Assembly (NCBI GenBank): GCA_900318815.1
Contig: ONMA01000005.1
Span: 1-64,000 of the forward strand
DNA: 64,000 bases
Direction of reading: 5' to 3'
Origin: an uncultured Prevotellaceae bacterium
GTDB taxonomy: Bacteria; Bacteroidota; Bacteroidia; Bacteroidales; Bacteroidaceae
Positions within the stretch are counted from its first letter, which is position 1. The number at the start of each line of letters is the position of its first letter. Both the position numbers and the translations under genes were made by a program. Positions 46,305 to 55,500 of the stretch are shown one piece after another. Below the pieces are notes generated by a model. That model was not told where the DNA came from. It did not search any database and saw only the letters and a list, made by a program, of their open reading frames with translations.

Positions 46305-46504
46305 GCTTGGCCAATGGCAAATTCTTCTAAAAAGCTAAAAATCAATGAAATACGATATCAGCAAGCCAAAGGCCCCCGAGATACCAACCCTCGGAAAAGG
46401 CACAGAATGCATCAAATTGCTGCTCTAACAGGCCTCAAAAGACATGCACAGACCCATTCTTTTTCATTTTTGTTGGTTTTAATAATGTGTGAATAAATAA
46501 AGAA
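46305..46504. other. Flank of element A before the C11-M15 gene
   Basis: No gene is supported. The first ~150 nt resemble the flank of element B (compare 50120-50190), so the repeated unit is probably about 300 nt long. Confidence 0.4.
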
Positions 46505-48571
46505 TTACTGTTCTTCTATGAGCTCAAAGTGCTGGTAGTCCTTGCACGACGTCCAGTCGCCGCCCCACTCGAAGCCTGCCTGGGTGAAGAGCTTGAAGCA
46601 GAGGTCGTCGTGGTCTATCTTGTAAGGAAAGTCCCAGTCGCGATTGCAATAGTCCACGGCTGTGGCGGGCTGCACATAGCGGGTGCCGTCCTCACGGTCT
46701 TTGTAATAGGGATTGTAGAGGGTGTTGATATCTACAGCCAGACCGCGGGCGTGCTTTGAGAGTTTTGTGGTGCCGCTGATGGAGCGGTAGCAGAAGCACG
46801 AGGAGTTGTTGTCGCGCATCTGTGTCTCGTCGTCGGCGTCATAGACATCGGGCAGCACCATACGCTCAATGGGATATTTGGCATCGAAGAGCTGGCGCAT
46901 GATGCCGTACACGGTCTGGGCTATCTGTTTGTTGCAAATCATCTCGCCGACGTGCATCTGCTCGTCGTAGTCCCAATGAAGCACCTTCACGTGTCGCAGG
47001 TCGTCGCGCCCTATGTAGGGGTTTTCCTTGTAGGTCTTGCCTTGCATGCGCTCCCAAACGTCGTCGGAAATGTAGTCGGCCATGAAACACATTTCCAAGC
47101 CAAAGGCATCGACGGCCTCCTGCGTGACTATGGTGCCGGCGCGCCACTCCTTCAGGTTCTCCAGTCCGGGGATGTCGTCCGTTTCGTCCTCTCCTTCTTC
47201 ATCCATGCCGAAGGGGTTGCCTGTGGGCTTCTGGTTGTTCTCAGCCAGCCAGTGGCCCCAGCCTGTGTTGGTGTGGAATGCGGTAGCCATGTAGGAATCG
47301 CCAAAGGAGAAAATATTGCCAGCGTCGTCCTTCAACTCCTGGGCGAAAGTCGTCTTGTCGACGAGGGTTACCGACAGCGTGTAGGCATCGAGGAAGTCGG
47401 GGCGGTTGTTGACGTGTTCGCGGGCGAGGAATGCTTTGTCGAACGATGCACGGAGGTCCTTACTGATGGTCTGGAGCTGAGCGTCGCCCGTCTCGCGGGC
47501 CAAACAGTCGGCATAGTCGGCTGCATCGAAAAGCGCGGCGCCCTGACAAGGCCGATAGACCTTGCATGTGGCACGGTCGATGGCCTCATGCTGCGTAGGA
47601 TAGATTTCGCGGATACGGCTACAGAGGCGGGCCATCTGCTCGTTGACCTCCTCGATGGCCAGCGACTTCATGAAGAACAGGTCGCCATTGCACTTGTCTT
47701 CAGGTCCAAGCATACTATAACCGGCTTTCCACTCGTCCAGGTGCCCGAACATCTGCTTTGTGGCAGCCTCGATGTCGGTGGTCTGCAGCAAGCCCTTGAC
47801 AAACTCGATGATGATGTCGCCGAAGCTGGCCAGCACATGTTGCGAACCGACGTAATAGTCGGTCAGATTGCGCAGCGTGGTCAGCGACTCCAGATTACCC
47901 ATCAGGCAGTTGTGGAAGTAAATCATCTGCGGGTGCTTGATGTCGGAGGCCTCGATGGCCCACCTGAACTCATACATGTTCATGCCCCTGCCCTGGAAAC
48001 CCTCGTCGTAGAGCACGGCGCGAGTGGTGGGCAATGGCTCCTTATAGTAATCGTCCTTGGCATTGAAACCTGCGCCGTGGCCGTAGAGTATCACGATATA
48101 GTTCTTCGCAGGTGCCGTCTTGGCCGCCCAGTTCAGTTGCTCGGTCAGGTTCTCTTGACTGTAAAGCTGGAACTGCGACTTCTCCTCAAAGCAAGCCTCG
48201 GTGCGCAGTTTGCTGAGGTCGGTCGTCGATGTCAGTTCGAAGCGCAGCACCTCATCTTCGTCGGCATACTTGCCAGAGAAATCATAATCTTCGATCTTGT
48301 GTCCATACTTATAAAAGAAAAGTACGCGCACTTTCTTCTTGTCGGTAAGCAGCGGCTTCGTCTTTTCATACACATTCTCAATAATCTGGTCCATGTGTCC
48401 TCCGGCGTGGCCGTAGATGAACAGGGTATAGTCGGCCAGTTCCTCCGCTGGTGTCGGCTCTGGAGTCGGGTTGTCCTTGTTATCGTTGCTGTCGTGGCAC
48501 GATGTGAGCACCATTGCGCCGCAGAACAGGATGGCGGCCAGCATCCATAATAGTACGTTTCTCTTCTTCAT
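46505..48571 (-). CDS. Lipoprotein fusing a clostripain-type (C11) peptidase to an M15 D,D/L,D-peptidase
   Basis: A 688-residue protein. The start at 48571 gives a lipoprotein signal with Cys25 in VLTSC; longer frames upstream are not needed. Residues about 45-400 are a C11 (caspase-like) domain with His165 in LYGHGAGF and Cys222 in YFHNCLMGN. Residues about 500-688 match M15C/VanY-type peptidases: SKHARGLAVDIN at 605-616 (His607 and Asp614 as zinc ligands), WGGDWTS near 669 and QHFEL with His681. C11 enzymes cut after Arg or Lys; M15 enzymes cut peptidoglycan stem peptides. Having both in one lipoprotein suggests work on peptidoglycan or cell-surface protein. A -7 box (TAATTTTG) lies at 48608-48615 on the minus strand. 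Confidence 0.82.
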   Translation of the reverse strand: MKKRNVLLWMLAAILFCGAMVLTSCHDSNDNKDNPTPEPTPAEELADYTLFIYGHAGGHMDQIIENVYEKTKPLLTDKKKVRVLFFYKYGHKIEDYDFSGKYADEDEVLRFELTSTTDLSKLRTEACFEEKSQFQLYSQENLTEQLNWAAKTAPAKNYIVILYGHGAGFNAKDDYYKEPLPTTRAVLYDEGFQGRGMNMYEFRWAIEASDIKHPQMIYFHNCLMGNLESLTTLRNLTDYYVGSQHVLASFGDIIIEFVKGLLQTTDIEAATKQMFGHLDEWKAGYSMLGPEDKCNGDLFFMKSLAIEEVNEQMARLCSRIREIYPTQHEAIDRATCKVYRPCQGAALFDAADYADCLARETGDAQLQTISKDLRASFDKAFLAREHVNNRPDFLDAYTLSVTLVDKTTFAQELKDDAGNIFSFGDSYMATAFHTNTGWGHWLAENNQKPTGNPFGMDEEGEDETDDIPGLENLKEWRAGTIVTQEAVDAFGLEMCFMADYISDDVWERMQGKTYKENPYIGRDDLRHVKVLHWDYDEQMHVGEMICNKQIAQTVYGIMRQLFDAKYPIERMVLPDVYDADDETQMRDNNSSCFCYRSISGTTKLSKHARGLAVDINTLYNPYYKDREDGTRYVQPATAVDYCNRDWDFPYKIDHDDLCFKLFTQAGFEWGGDWTSCKDYQHFELIEEQ

Positions 48572-48793
48572 TGCTATTCGTTTTAATTTTTGCTTACAAA
48601 TGCGCCGCAAAATTACTGTTTTTGCGTTACATAAAAGACGGGATACGCGAAAATGTCTCGGACTTGTTGGGAAGAAACGGGCGTTTTGGGAAAAAATAGC
48701 GATTTTCGGGGCGGCTCCGACCTTATTCCTAAGTAAATCTGTAGTAGCCATAACGTTAATTTTGTTATGGCACCCAAAATTCATGCTGCGATT
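48572..48793. other. Upstream region of the C11-M15 gene
   Basis: Holds a minus-strand -7 box (48608-48615). The rest shows no supported gene and ends at the inverted-repeat element that starts at 48794. Confidence 0.4.
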
Positions 48794-49027
48794 GAAAGAC
48801 GCTGAAAGCGTCACCTCTCAATAGCCGTAGGTCGGAACGACCTGCGGATAGAACGTAAGAAGGTACATCGACCCTGAAGGGGTCGCCCAATACGCGGTGT
48901 TGGGGCACTCTTTTAGAGTGCTTACCCCTCCCTTGTCTGCTGTCCGCAGGTCGTTCTTCGACAAGCGAAGCGACTTCGTCGATTACCGACCTACGGCTAT
49001 TGAGAGGTGACGCTTTCAGCGTCTTTC
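48794..49027. repeat. 234-bp MITE-like element with 42-bp perfect terminal inverted repeats
   Basis: 48794-48835 and 48986-49027 are exact reverse complements. Just inside, 13 more bases pair (AACGACCTGCGGA and TCCGCAGGTCGTT). The centre holds smaller hairpins (ACCC/GGGT; GCACTC/GAGTGC near 48905-48921). No transposase frame is present. It separates two minus-strand genes and ends 18 nt from the stop of the kinase gene. Confidence 0.85.
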
Positions 49028-49044
49028 ATTCGTACAGTTCGAAT

Positions 49045-49737
49045 TTAAGTCTGATTGGAGTTTGAATGTCGTGGCGATAAGCTACAATAGGTTTCGTAGC
49101 CGCCCGTGTCGGATGGGTATATAATAGTGTCAATGAAGTAAATGTGTCCGTCGTCACCCATCAGCACATTACCTTCAACGGCATCAAAGATGTCGTGCAG
49201 ACCATTGGTATAATATTCGCCATTGTCCTCTGGATGAAAGCCTAAGCGTATGAACTCATCGTGTACTTCCTCCTTGGTAGCAAGACGAAAAGAATGCACA
49301 AACCGTTGTACTAACACAGCACATGTTTTACCGTCAGAGTTCTCGCCAAAGCCTATCATACGGTAGATACAATCAGGGAAATACTGGTTGTGTGCTTTGA
49401 TGCGTTCGAAAAATGACGTTAGATTATCATCTGAATAGCGGAAATCATTGAGTTTGATGATTTCCTTATCATTAGTTGAAAGGTAGGTTTCATTCTCTGA
49501 CCCTCGGTCAAAGAAATCTCCGAACTGGCTACGGTCATCGTACCAGCATCTGTGTTCCTGTGCCCACTTCTTGAGCCTTACCAGTTGGACTGACTTGCAA
49601 GCCGTTGTTCCCGCAAGAGCTTCAATCTCCTCAAGGACTCGTTGCGCGACAGCGGATGCTTCATCCAGTATGCCATACTTGCCAGTTTCTCGGCATTCAC
49701 CTTCTTGTGGTAGTCGTTCAGAATTATCTCCATTCAT
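49045..49737 (-). CDS. Polyvalent-protein-type kinase domain protein
   Basis: A 230-residue protein. Residues about 55-215 resemble the kinase domain known from phage and plasmid polyvalent proteins (Kinase-PolyVal): KWAQEHRCWYDD, the ATP-binding lysine in EIIKLNDF near residue 94, AHNQYFPDCIYRMIGF, the catalytic loop HDIFDAVEGNVL near 188 and a metal-binding Asp in YFIDTI near 206. It is a stand-alone copy with a short N-terminal extension. Polyvalent proteins are delivered with mobile DNA to counter host defences, so this is a hint of transfer. A consensus promoter lies 26 nt upstream. The substrate is unknown. Confidence 0.68.
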   Translation of the reverse strand: MNGDNSERLPQEGECRETGKYGILDEASAVAQRVLEEIEALAGTTACKSVQLVRLKKWAQEHRCWYDDRSQFGDFFDRGSENETYLSTNDKEIIKLNDFRYSDDNLTSFFERIKAHNQYFPDCIYRMIGFGENSDGKTCAVLVQRFVHSFRLATKEEVHDEFIRLGFHPEDNGEYYTNGLHDIFDAVEGNVLMGDDGHIYFIDTIIYPSDTGGYETYCSLSPRHSNSNQT

Positions 49738-49762
49738 TATCTGTATTTATGATTTGCGAAGG

Positions 49763-49794
49763 CAAAGTTACAAATAATATCCGAAACTACCAAA
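49763..49794 (-). promoter_or_regulatory. Promoter of the kinase gene
   Basis: On the minus strand TTTG (49791-49794), a 20-nt spacer and TAACTTTG (49763-49770). The leader to the ATG at 49737 is about 20 nt. Confidence 0.75.
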
Positions 49795-49887
49795 ATTCCA
49801 ATCGAAAACTTGTCAAAGCGTACCGTCGTTATTCTTGACTTGCTTGGTGCTGGGGGCTTGGTAGAGGAAGGCTAACTCGTGGCGAAA

Positions 49888-50046
49888 CAGTCTCAAGTCT
49901 CAGTCTCAGTTAGAAATAAAGTCATAATTTAACTCAATACACCTATCTTTTATACTTATAACTTATTAATAATTAGATAGTTATATATATAAGAGAGAGT
50001 TGCGGGGGTGACATGAAAACTAACTGAGACTCTGAGACTGAGACTG
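49888..50046. repeat. Inverted-repeat element B
   Basis: Imperfect arms of 26-27 nt built from GTCTCA units (49888-49913 and 50020-50046) flank an AT-rich core (49955-49990) nearly the same as that of element A. Arm sequence differs from A but the layout is the same. Downstream similarity to A continues to about 50190. Confidence 0.75.
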
Positions 50047-50315
50047 CGAATAGTATCAGGTATTCGTTAATTCGCTAAAAGGCAATGACTTACAAAAGTC
50101 TTGACCGAATCGCTTCGGCTGCCCAAACTTGCAAAAGGTACAGAAATGGTGCAATTACTCCTCTCTCAGGTCTCAAAAAACATGCAAGAATCGCCTGTTC
50201 CGATGCTTTTTCCCTCACTTGGCGCACATATCAGCGACGCGGAAATTCAGTATCCCGACCGCAATTGAAAGGAAATGTGCGGCCAAATGGCACATTTGGC
50301 GGGAGATTCGGGGGG

Positions 50316-50432
50316 TAACTTTGCATCATCAGAAGCAAACAAGATGTATCGCGAGACTAAATGACGCATTTGCCCGAGGCAAACGCCATTAAACAAAGCC
50401 GTTGGTCGAGTACCTGCGGCTTTTGTTTTTCT
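50316..50432 (+). ncRNA. Candidate small RNA of about 100 nt
   Basis: A -7 box TAACTTTG (50316-50323) lies upstream of a short region with the hairpin GCATTTGCC-CGA-GGCAAACGC (one internal mismatch, about 50367-50387) and a terminator: AAAGCCG (50395-50401) pairs with CGGCTTTT (50417-50424) and is followed by GTTTTT. A TTTG lies 17 nt before the -7 box, a little too close. No long frame fits; ATGTATCGCGAGACTAAATGA could give a 6-residue peptide. Confidence 0.42.
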
Positions 50433-50469
50433 AATGGTTCTATTTCCCAAACAGTTCGGAATGAGTGCC

Positions 50470-50716
50470 TCATTCTGCGTCTATCTCAGCATTTAAAGCT
50501 TTGAACATTTCCTCGGCACTACTATAGAGTTCATTCTCTGGATAGACCTTTCGGCTCTTGGCCTCCTTGATGGCAGCCTTAGTCACCTCGTTGGGTTCGT
50601 TGTAGACAATGTCGAGAAGGACGCTCTCCACGTAGTTGTTGAGTGTGCGGTTCTGGCGTGCTGCATTGCGCTTCAGCCTCTCCAAGAGATCAGCACGATT
50701 ATTATTGTTTTTTCAT
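50470..50716 (-). pseudogene. Antitoxin-like gene with a frameshift at its start
   Basis: The frame from about 50685 to the stop at 50470 reads ERLKRNAARQNRTLNNYVES and EIDAE at the end, a small RHH-type antitoxin-like protein. The natural ATG (50716) is followed by a six-A run and then a stop; deleting one A restores a frame MKNNNNRADLLERLKR. A TTG at 50685 could serve as a later start. No toxin gene is adjacent. Confidence 0.55.
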
Positions 50717-50762
50717 ATCTATCTAAACATCCCTCCCTTTGGGAGGGCTTGGGTAGGCTTAT

Positions 50763-50805
50763 AAAGAATGAAAGGAGTCTCTTGGGGAGGCTCCTTTCAT
50801 TCTTT
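50763..50805. terminator. 15-bp perfect hairpin downstream of the second paaK
   Basis: AAAGAATGAAAGGAG (50763-50777) pairs with CTCCTTTCATTCTTT (50791-50805). It lies 40 nt beyond the minus-strand paaK stop. Confidence 0.75.
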
Positions 50806-50844
50806 TCGACGGTATCTTTTTAAGACCATACAGTCTTTTTGTGA

Positions 50845-52152
50845 TTACAGCTTACGCTTATCGATGACATGGGCACTCTTGCCCTGCGAGCGCTCGATGG
50901 TGCCGGGGGCCTTGAGTTGCACCTTGGCGGCGATGCTGAGCACGCTCTTCAGCTTCGAGGCGAGCTTCTTCTCCAAAGCATCGACGGCGGCAGGCCTGTC
51001 GAAGGTCGAGGTGAACACCTCCTGGCGCAACTCTACTTGTACGAGTAGCGTGTCGAGGTTTCTCTCGCGGTCGACGATGAGCATATAGCGCGGGGCAAAC
51101 TCCGGCAGCGAGAGGATGACACTCTCCACCTGCGAGGGGAACACGTTGATGCCTCGGATGATGAGCATGTCGTCCGAGCGTCCCTCGATGCGGCCCATGC
51201 GCACGTTGGTACGGCCACAGTCGCACGTGCCCGGCAGCAGCGAGCAGAGGTCGCGGGTGCGGTAGCGGATGACGGGCATGCCCTCCTTGGTCAGCGTTGT
51301 GAAGACCAGTTCGCCTTGCTGCCCGTTGGGCACGGGTTCCAAGGTGACAGGGTTGATAATCTCGGGATAGAAGTGGTCTTCGTTGATGTGGGAGCCGTGC
51401 TGCATCTGGCACTCATAGCTGACGCTCGGCCCCATCACTTCCGACAGGCCATAGATATTGTAGCCTTTGAGTCCTAAGCGCTCCTCAATCTCCTTGCGCA
51501 TGCTCTCCGTCCAAGGCTCGGCACCGAAGGCACCCACGCGCAGCTTGATCTGTTCCTTTGTGATGCCCATCTTCTCCATCGTCTCAGCTAAGTAGAGGGC
51601 GTAGGAAGGCGTGCAGGCTATGCCCGTGATGCCCAGGTCGCGTATAAGCTTCAGGTGCTTCTCGGTGTTGCCCGTTCCGGCGGGGATGACCGATGCGCCA
51701 AGATGCTCCACGCCGTAGTGGGCTCCGAGGCCGCCGGTGAAGAGTCCGTAGCCGTAGGCCACGGAGAAGATGTCGTTGCGAGTGACGCCGAAGGCCGTGA
51801 GACAGCGGGCCATACACTCGCTCCACACGCCGATGTCCTTGCGGGTGTAGCCCACGATGGTGGGGTTGCCCGTGGTGCCGCTGGAGGCATGTACGCGGAT
51901 AATCTCGCTCTGCGGTGCGGCCTGCAGGCCGAAGGGATAGTTGTCGCGCAGGTCTTTCTTCGTGGTGAAGGGCAGCTTGTGGATGTCCTCGATGGTCTGG
52001 ATGTCATCGGGGCGAATGTCCATCGCCTGGAGTTTGTTACGATAGAAAGGGACGTTGTGATACACGTATTCCACAATCTTATGCAATTTTTTACCTTGGA
52101 GCGCGCTCATCTCGTCGCGGCTCATGCACTCTTTGTTTGGGTTCCAAATCAT
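50845..52152 (-). CDS. paaK: Phenylacetate-CoA ligase family enzyme (second copy)
   Basis: A 435-residue adenylate-forming ligase. The ATG at 52152 (MIWNPNKECMSRDEMSALQG) follows a consensus promoter, which rules out the longer frame. Motifs are SSGTTGNPTIV near residue 90, YGLSEVMGPSVSYEC near 230 and GRSDDMLIIRGINVFPSQVE near 325. It makes arylacetyl-CoA from arylacetate, ATP and CoA. It is a paralogue of the gene at 43962 but stands alone, with its own promoter and terminator. Two copies may serve different arylacetates, for example phenylacetate and indoleacetate, which is inference. Confidence 0.9.
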   Translation of the reverse strand: MIWNPNKECMSRDEMSALQGKKLHKIVEYVYHNVPFYRNKLQAMDIRPDDIQTIEDIHKLPFTTKKDLRDNYPFGLQAAPQSEIIRVHASSGTTGNPTIVGYTRKDIGVWSECMARCLTAFGVTRNDIFSVAYGYGLFTGGLGAHYGVEHLGASVIPAGTGNTEKHLKLIRDLGITGIACTPSYALYLAETMEKMGITKEQIKLRVGAFGAEPWTESMRKEIEERLGLKGYNIYGLSEVMGPSVSYECQMQHGSHINEDHFYPEIINPVTLEPVPNGQQGELVFTTLTKEGMPVIRYRTRDLCSLLPGTCDCGRTNVRMGRIEGRSDDMLIIRGINVFPSQVESVILSLPEFAPRYMLIVDRERNLDTLLVQVELRQEVFTSTFDRPAAVDALEKKLASKLKSVLSIAAKVQLKAPGTIERSQGKSAHVIDKRKL

Positions 52153-52195
52153 TATTTGTCTATTTGTTAGTTGTTGGATTCTTCTCGTTCGCGTG

Positions 52196-52227
52196 CAAAA
52201 GTACAATAATTATGGCATTCTGCCAAA
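52196..52227 (-). promoter_or_regulatory. Promoter of the second paaK
   Basis: On the minus strand TTTG (52224-52227), a 20-nt spacer and TACTTTTG (52196-52203), exact consensus. Confidence 0.75.
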
Positions 52228-52274
52228 AAAAACAGCGAGAAACTTTCATTATGAATAAAAAACAACTTCTTTCT

Positions 52275-52437
52275 ATGCAAACGACTGGAGAACGATTATG
52301 ACTTATGCGCTTCGCGCCTTTAAGAAAAACAAAAAAAAACAAGAAAAACAAGAAAAAACAATGATGGTTTTGTTTGGTTTTATTTGTTTTATTTTGTTTT
52401 TTATCAGGCCGCTTGCGGAATTATATACCAAACTTGA
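52275..52437 (+). repeat. Dispersed repeat, copy 1
   Basis: The core 52307-52425 runs from a GCGCTTCGCGCC palindrome through an A- and T-rich stretch to CCGCTTGCGG. The reverse complement of 61280-61400 matches it along its length with a few changes and small gaps. It also carries the outer ATGCAA end. It lies between two divergent promoters. Confidence 0.8.
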
Positions 52438-52466
52438 TTTTTAAACTGTTACTTTATTGCGAATTG

Positions 52467-52498
52467 TTTGGCAGTTTGTCATTTTTTGATTATTTTTG
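52467..52498 (+). promoter_or_regulatory. Promoter of the glycoside hydrolase pair
   Basis: TTTG (52467-52470), a 20-nt spacer and TATTTTTG (52491-52498). The start codon follows at 52535. Confidence 0.75.
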
Positions 52499-52534
52499 CA
52501 AGCGTAATAACTAAAACCAAAATCTTTCTGACAA

Positions 52535-55500
52535 ATGAAAAAGACTAAAACACGAATGAACCGTACTCTGGCGGTGCTGGCGTTGTTGACTTTGTTTGTG
52601 TCTGCTTGGGCAGCCAACACGAAGACAAAGGTGGCGCAGGTGACGGAGACGGTCACGCTTACCGAGGACGTTGACTACATGATTACTTCGGCCACGCCAT
52701 TCAGCACGAGCGGTATGGTCAACATTGTCAACACCTCGCATGCCGTGCTGATTCTCGACTCGGTGAAGCCGTCGGCCCTGACCAACGACATCCTCCGGCA
52801 CATCAAGATCAACGGGGCCGCTGCCACCAGGAACGGCAACTGCCAGGTGAAGCTCTACAACCGGGGCACCATCATCCTGCCCTATCGGGAGAACTGCAAC
52901 CAGCTGGTGTGCTTCACGGAACCCAACTTCCAGGGCGACTCATGCAACACCTACACTACGGGCCATCAGGGCGGATTCATGAAGACGCTGAACGACGGTA
53001 CGCTGAACAACCGCATCCGCTCGTTCAAACTGAAGCGCGGCTATATGGTGACCTTTGCCAACAAAGCCTCTGGACGGGGCTACAGCCGTTGCTTCATTGC
53101 AGCCGACAAGGACCTGGAGGTGAAGGAACTGCCTGCCATCCTGGACCGCAGCATCTCGTCGTACCGCATCTTCAAGTGGTACGACACGGGCAAGCCTGCT
53201 GTGGCCAACGACACACGGGCCGCCACGGTGTCGGCACTCAACGTGACCTCGTGCTACTCCTTCGGACTGGGCGAGAACCGCGCCCCCGATGCCGAGTGCG
53301 TGCCCCATCATATCTATGAGGACTGGCCATCGGCGGCAGCCTGCGGACAGACCACCTATTCGCCCCACATGAAGACCAACAACGAGCCGCGCAACTCGGC
53401 CGATGACCATCCGCAGACCCTCCAGCAGATCCTGGACAACTGGGAGAACCTCATGGCCACGGGCATGCGTCTCTGCTCGCCCTCCTCATGGGATGGCAGC
53501 GACTACGTGGGCAATGCCGGCGGATTCCTGCGCGAGTTCTTCGACTCCATTGATGCCCGTGGCTGGCGATGCGACATCATCGACCTGCATTGCTACTGGG
53601 CCGAGGGCACCTTCAACAGCATCAGGAACTGGGTCAATGCCGTACACCGTCCCGTCTGGATCTCGGAATGGGTGTGGGGTGCCTCGTGGAACAACAACGG
53701 CATCTTCGGCGAAGCCACCGGCGGCAACCGCGACAATCCTACCACGGCGCAGCTGAACAGAAACAGGGACGTGGTACAGCGCATCTGCAACAACCTGAAC
53801 AGCTGGGACTATATTGAGCGCTACTTCTACTGGAACAGCGAGGCCAACTGCTCGAAACTCTACTACAACAACAAGCTGACCCCAGCGGGCGAGATGTACT
53901 CGAAGCTGAACTCCGGCGTGGGATACAACGGCAAGTACGACTACGCCCCGAGAGTTCCCGCACAGCGAGACCCCGGCACGCTGACCATCACCTACGACCA
54001 GGCAGCCAGTTCGTCGACCCTCTCCTTCTATGAGTATAATGGCGAGATGAACCTGAGCATCACCGTACAGCGCAAGCGCGGCAACGGCACCTGGGAAGAC
54101 CTGGCCGAAATCGTCAGGAAAGAGAGTGCAGCCCGCTACACCTACACCGACAACGAGTCGAAGGCCGGCGACCAGTATCAGGTGGTCGTCATCGACGGCA
54201 GCAACAAGGAGCGCAAGACCAATGCCGTGACGGCCGTGAACTATGCCGTCAAGGCGGGCGACCCCGTTGAGATGGAGGACGGAAGCGTGAAGTACCTGGG
54301 CGGCAACGTCTTTGTCAACGGCGACTTCGACATGGGGCTCTACGGATGGACCGACGGCGAGGGCAATCCCCTGGCCAAGCCTTACTTTCAGGTGCCGGCC
54401 ATCGGAGGCATCGACGGCGGCAACTACCTGCAGGCCTACGGCCACGGCACGGGCGGCAACAAGACCAACTACAGCCAGGCCGTGAAGACGGTGTTCGACA
54501 TTGAGCCCAATTCCGACTACTATTACTCAGGCTCCTTCTGCAACGGAAGCACCTCGCAGTACATCTACTGCAACACCGACGGCACCACGCAGAACACCAA
54601 GTGCTGCTATGCCAACAAGAACTATGGCTCCAACTGGGACACGCAGTTCAAGATTCTGAACACCGAGGAGAACACCAAGCTGCTGCTCTTCTTCCGCAAC
54701 CTGCAACGGAAGGCACAGGTGGACAAGCTCAAGTTCTGCAAACTTTTCAATACACGCGAGGAGGCTATTGCCGACGGCGTGGCCAAGGCCAAGCTGCAGG
54801 CCGAGGCTTTCCAGCAGTTCAACACCCTGAAGCCTTCGCTCAATGCCGACCTGGCCCAGCTGGTAGCCGCCGTAGGCAGTACCGATGAGCAGGCCCTCAA
54901 CACCCTGCAGCAGTATAATGCCCGTGCGCTGAAGGCATACAACGCCCTGAGCCGCATCGACTCGCTCCTTGTCGTGGCCAATGCCGTGGTGGCTATCGAC
55001 TTCCCCGGTCAGTTCACCGTGACGGATGCCGTAGCCCAGGCCCAGGCAGCCAGTACCATCGAGGAGGTGCTGTCGGCTGAGGCCGCCCTGCGCGACAACA
55101 TCAGCCGCTACATCGGCATGACGGCCAAGGCTGGCGTGAAGAACGGCTCGTTTGCCTCCAACGCCAACTCATGGACTACGAAGTGCGGCACCTATAAGGA
55201 TGGCGACCAGCGTCGCAACACCCTGAACGGCACCACTTTCTGGAATGCCTGGTGGAGCGTGAGTGCTGCGGGCGGCGAGGACCAGACGATGGAGATTAAG
55301 CAGGACATCACCGGGCTGGCCCCCGGCTATTACACCTTGCAATGTAAGGCCACGACCGAGCATTACTGCATCACCGACCAGCACGCCTATCTTACTGCGG
55401 GAGGCACTACGGCAGAGTCGCCTGTACTCTCAGCCGACTACTTCGACCTTCCCACCGTGCCCGCCAGCCAGATCTGGCAGACGCTCATCACCACACCCGT

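Noticed and set aside
48572-48814. Longer N-terminus for the C11-M15 protein
   Set aside because: The start at 48571 directly gives a lipoprotein signal; the upstream extension is basic, shows no signal features and spans the -7 box and part of the inverted-repeat element.
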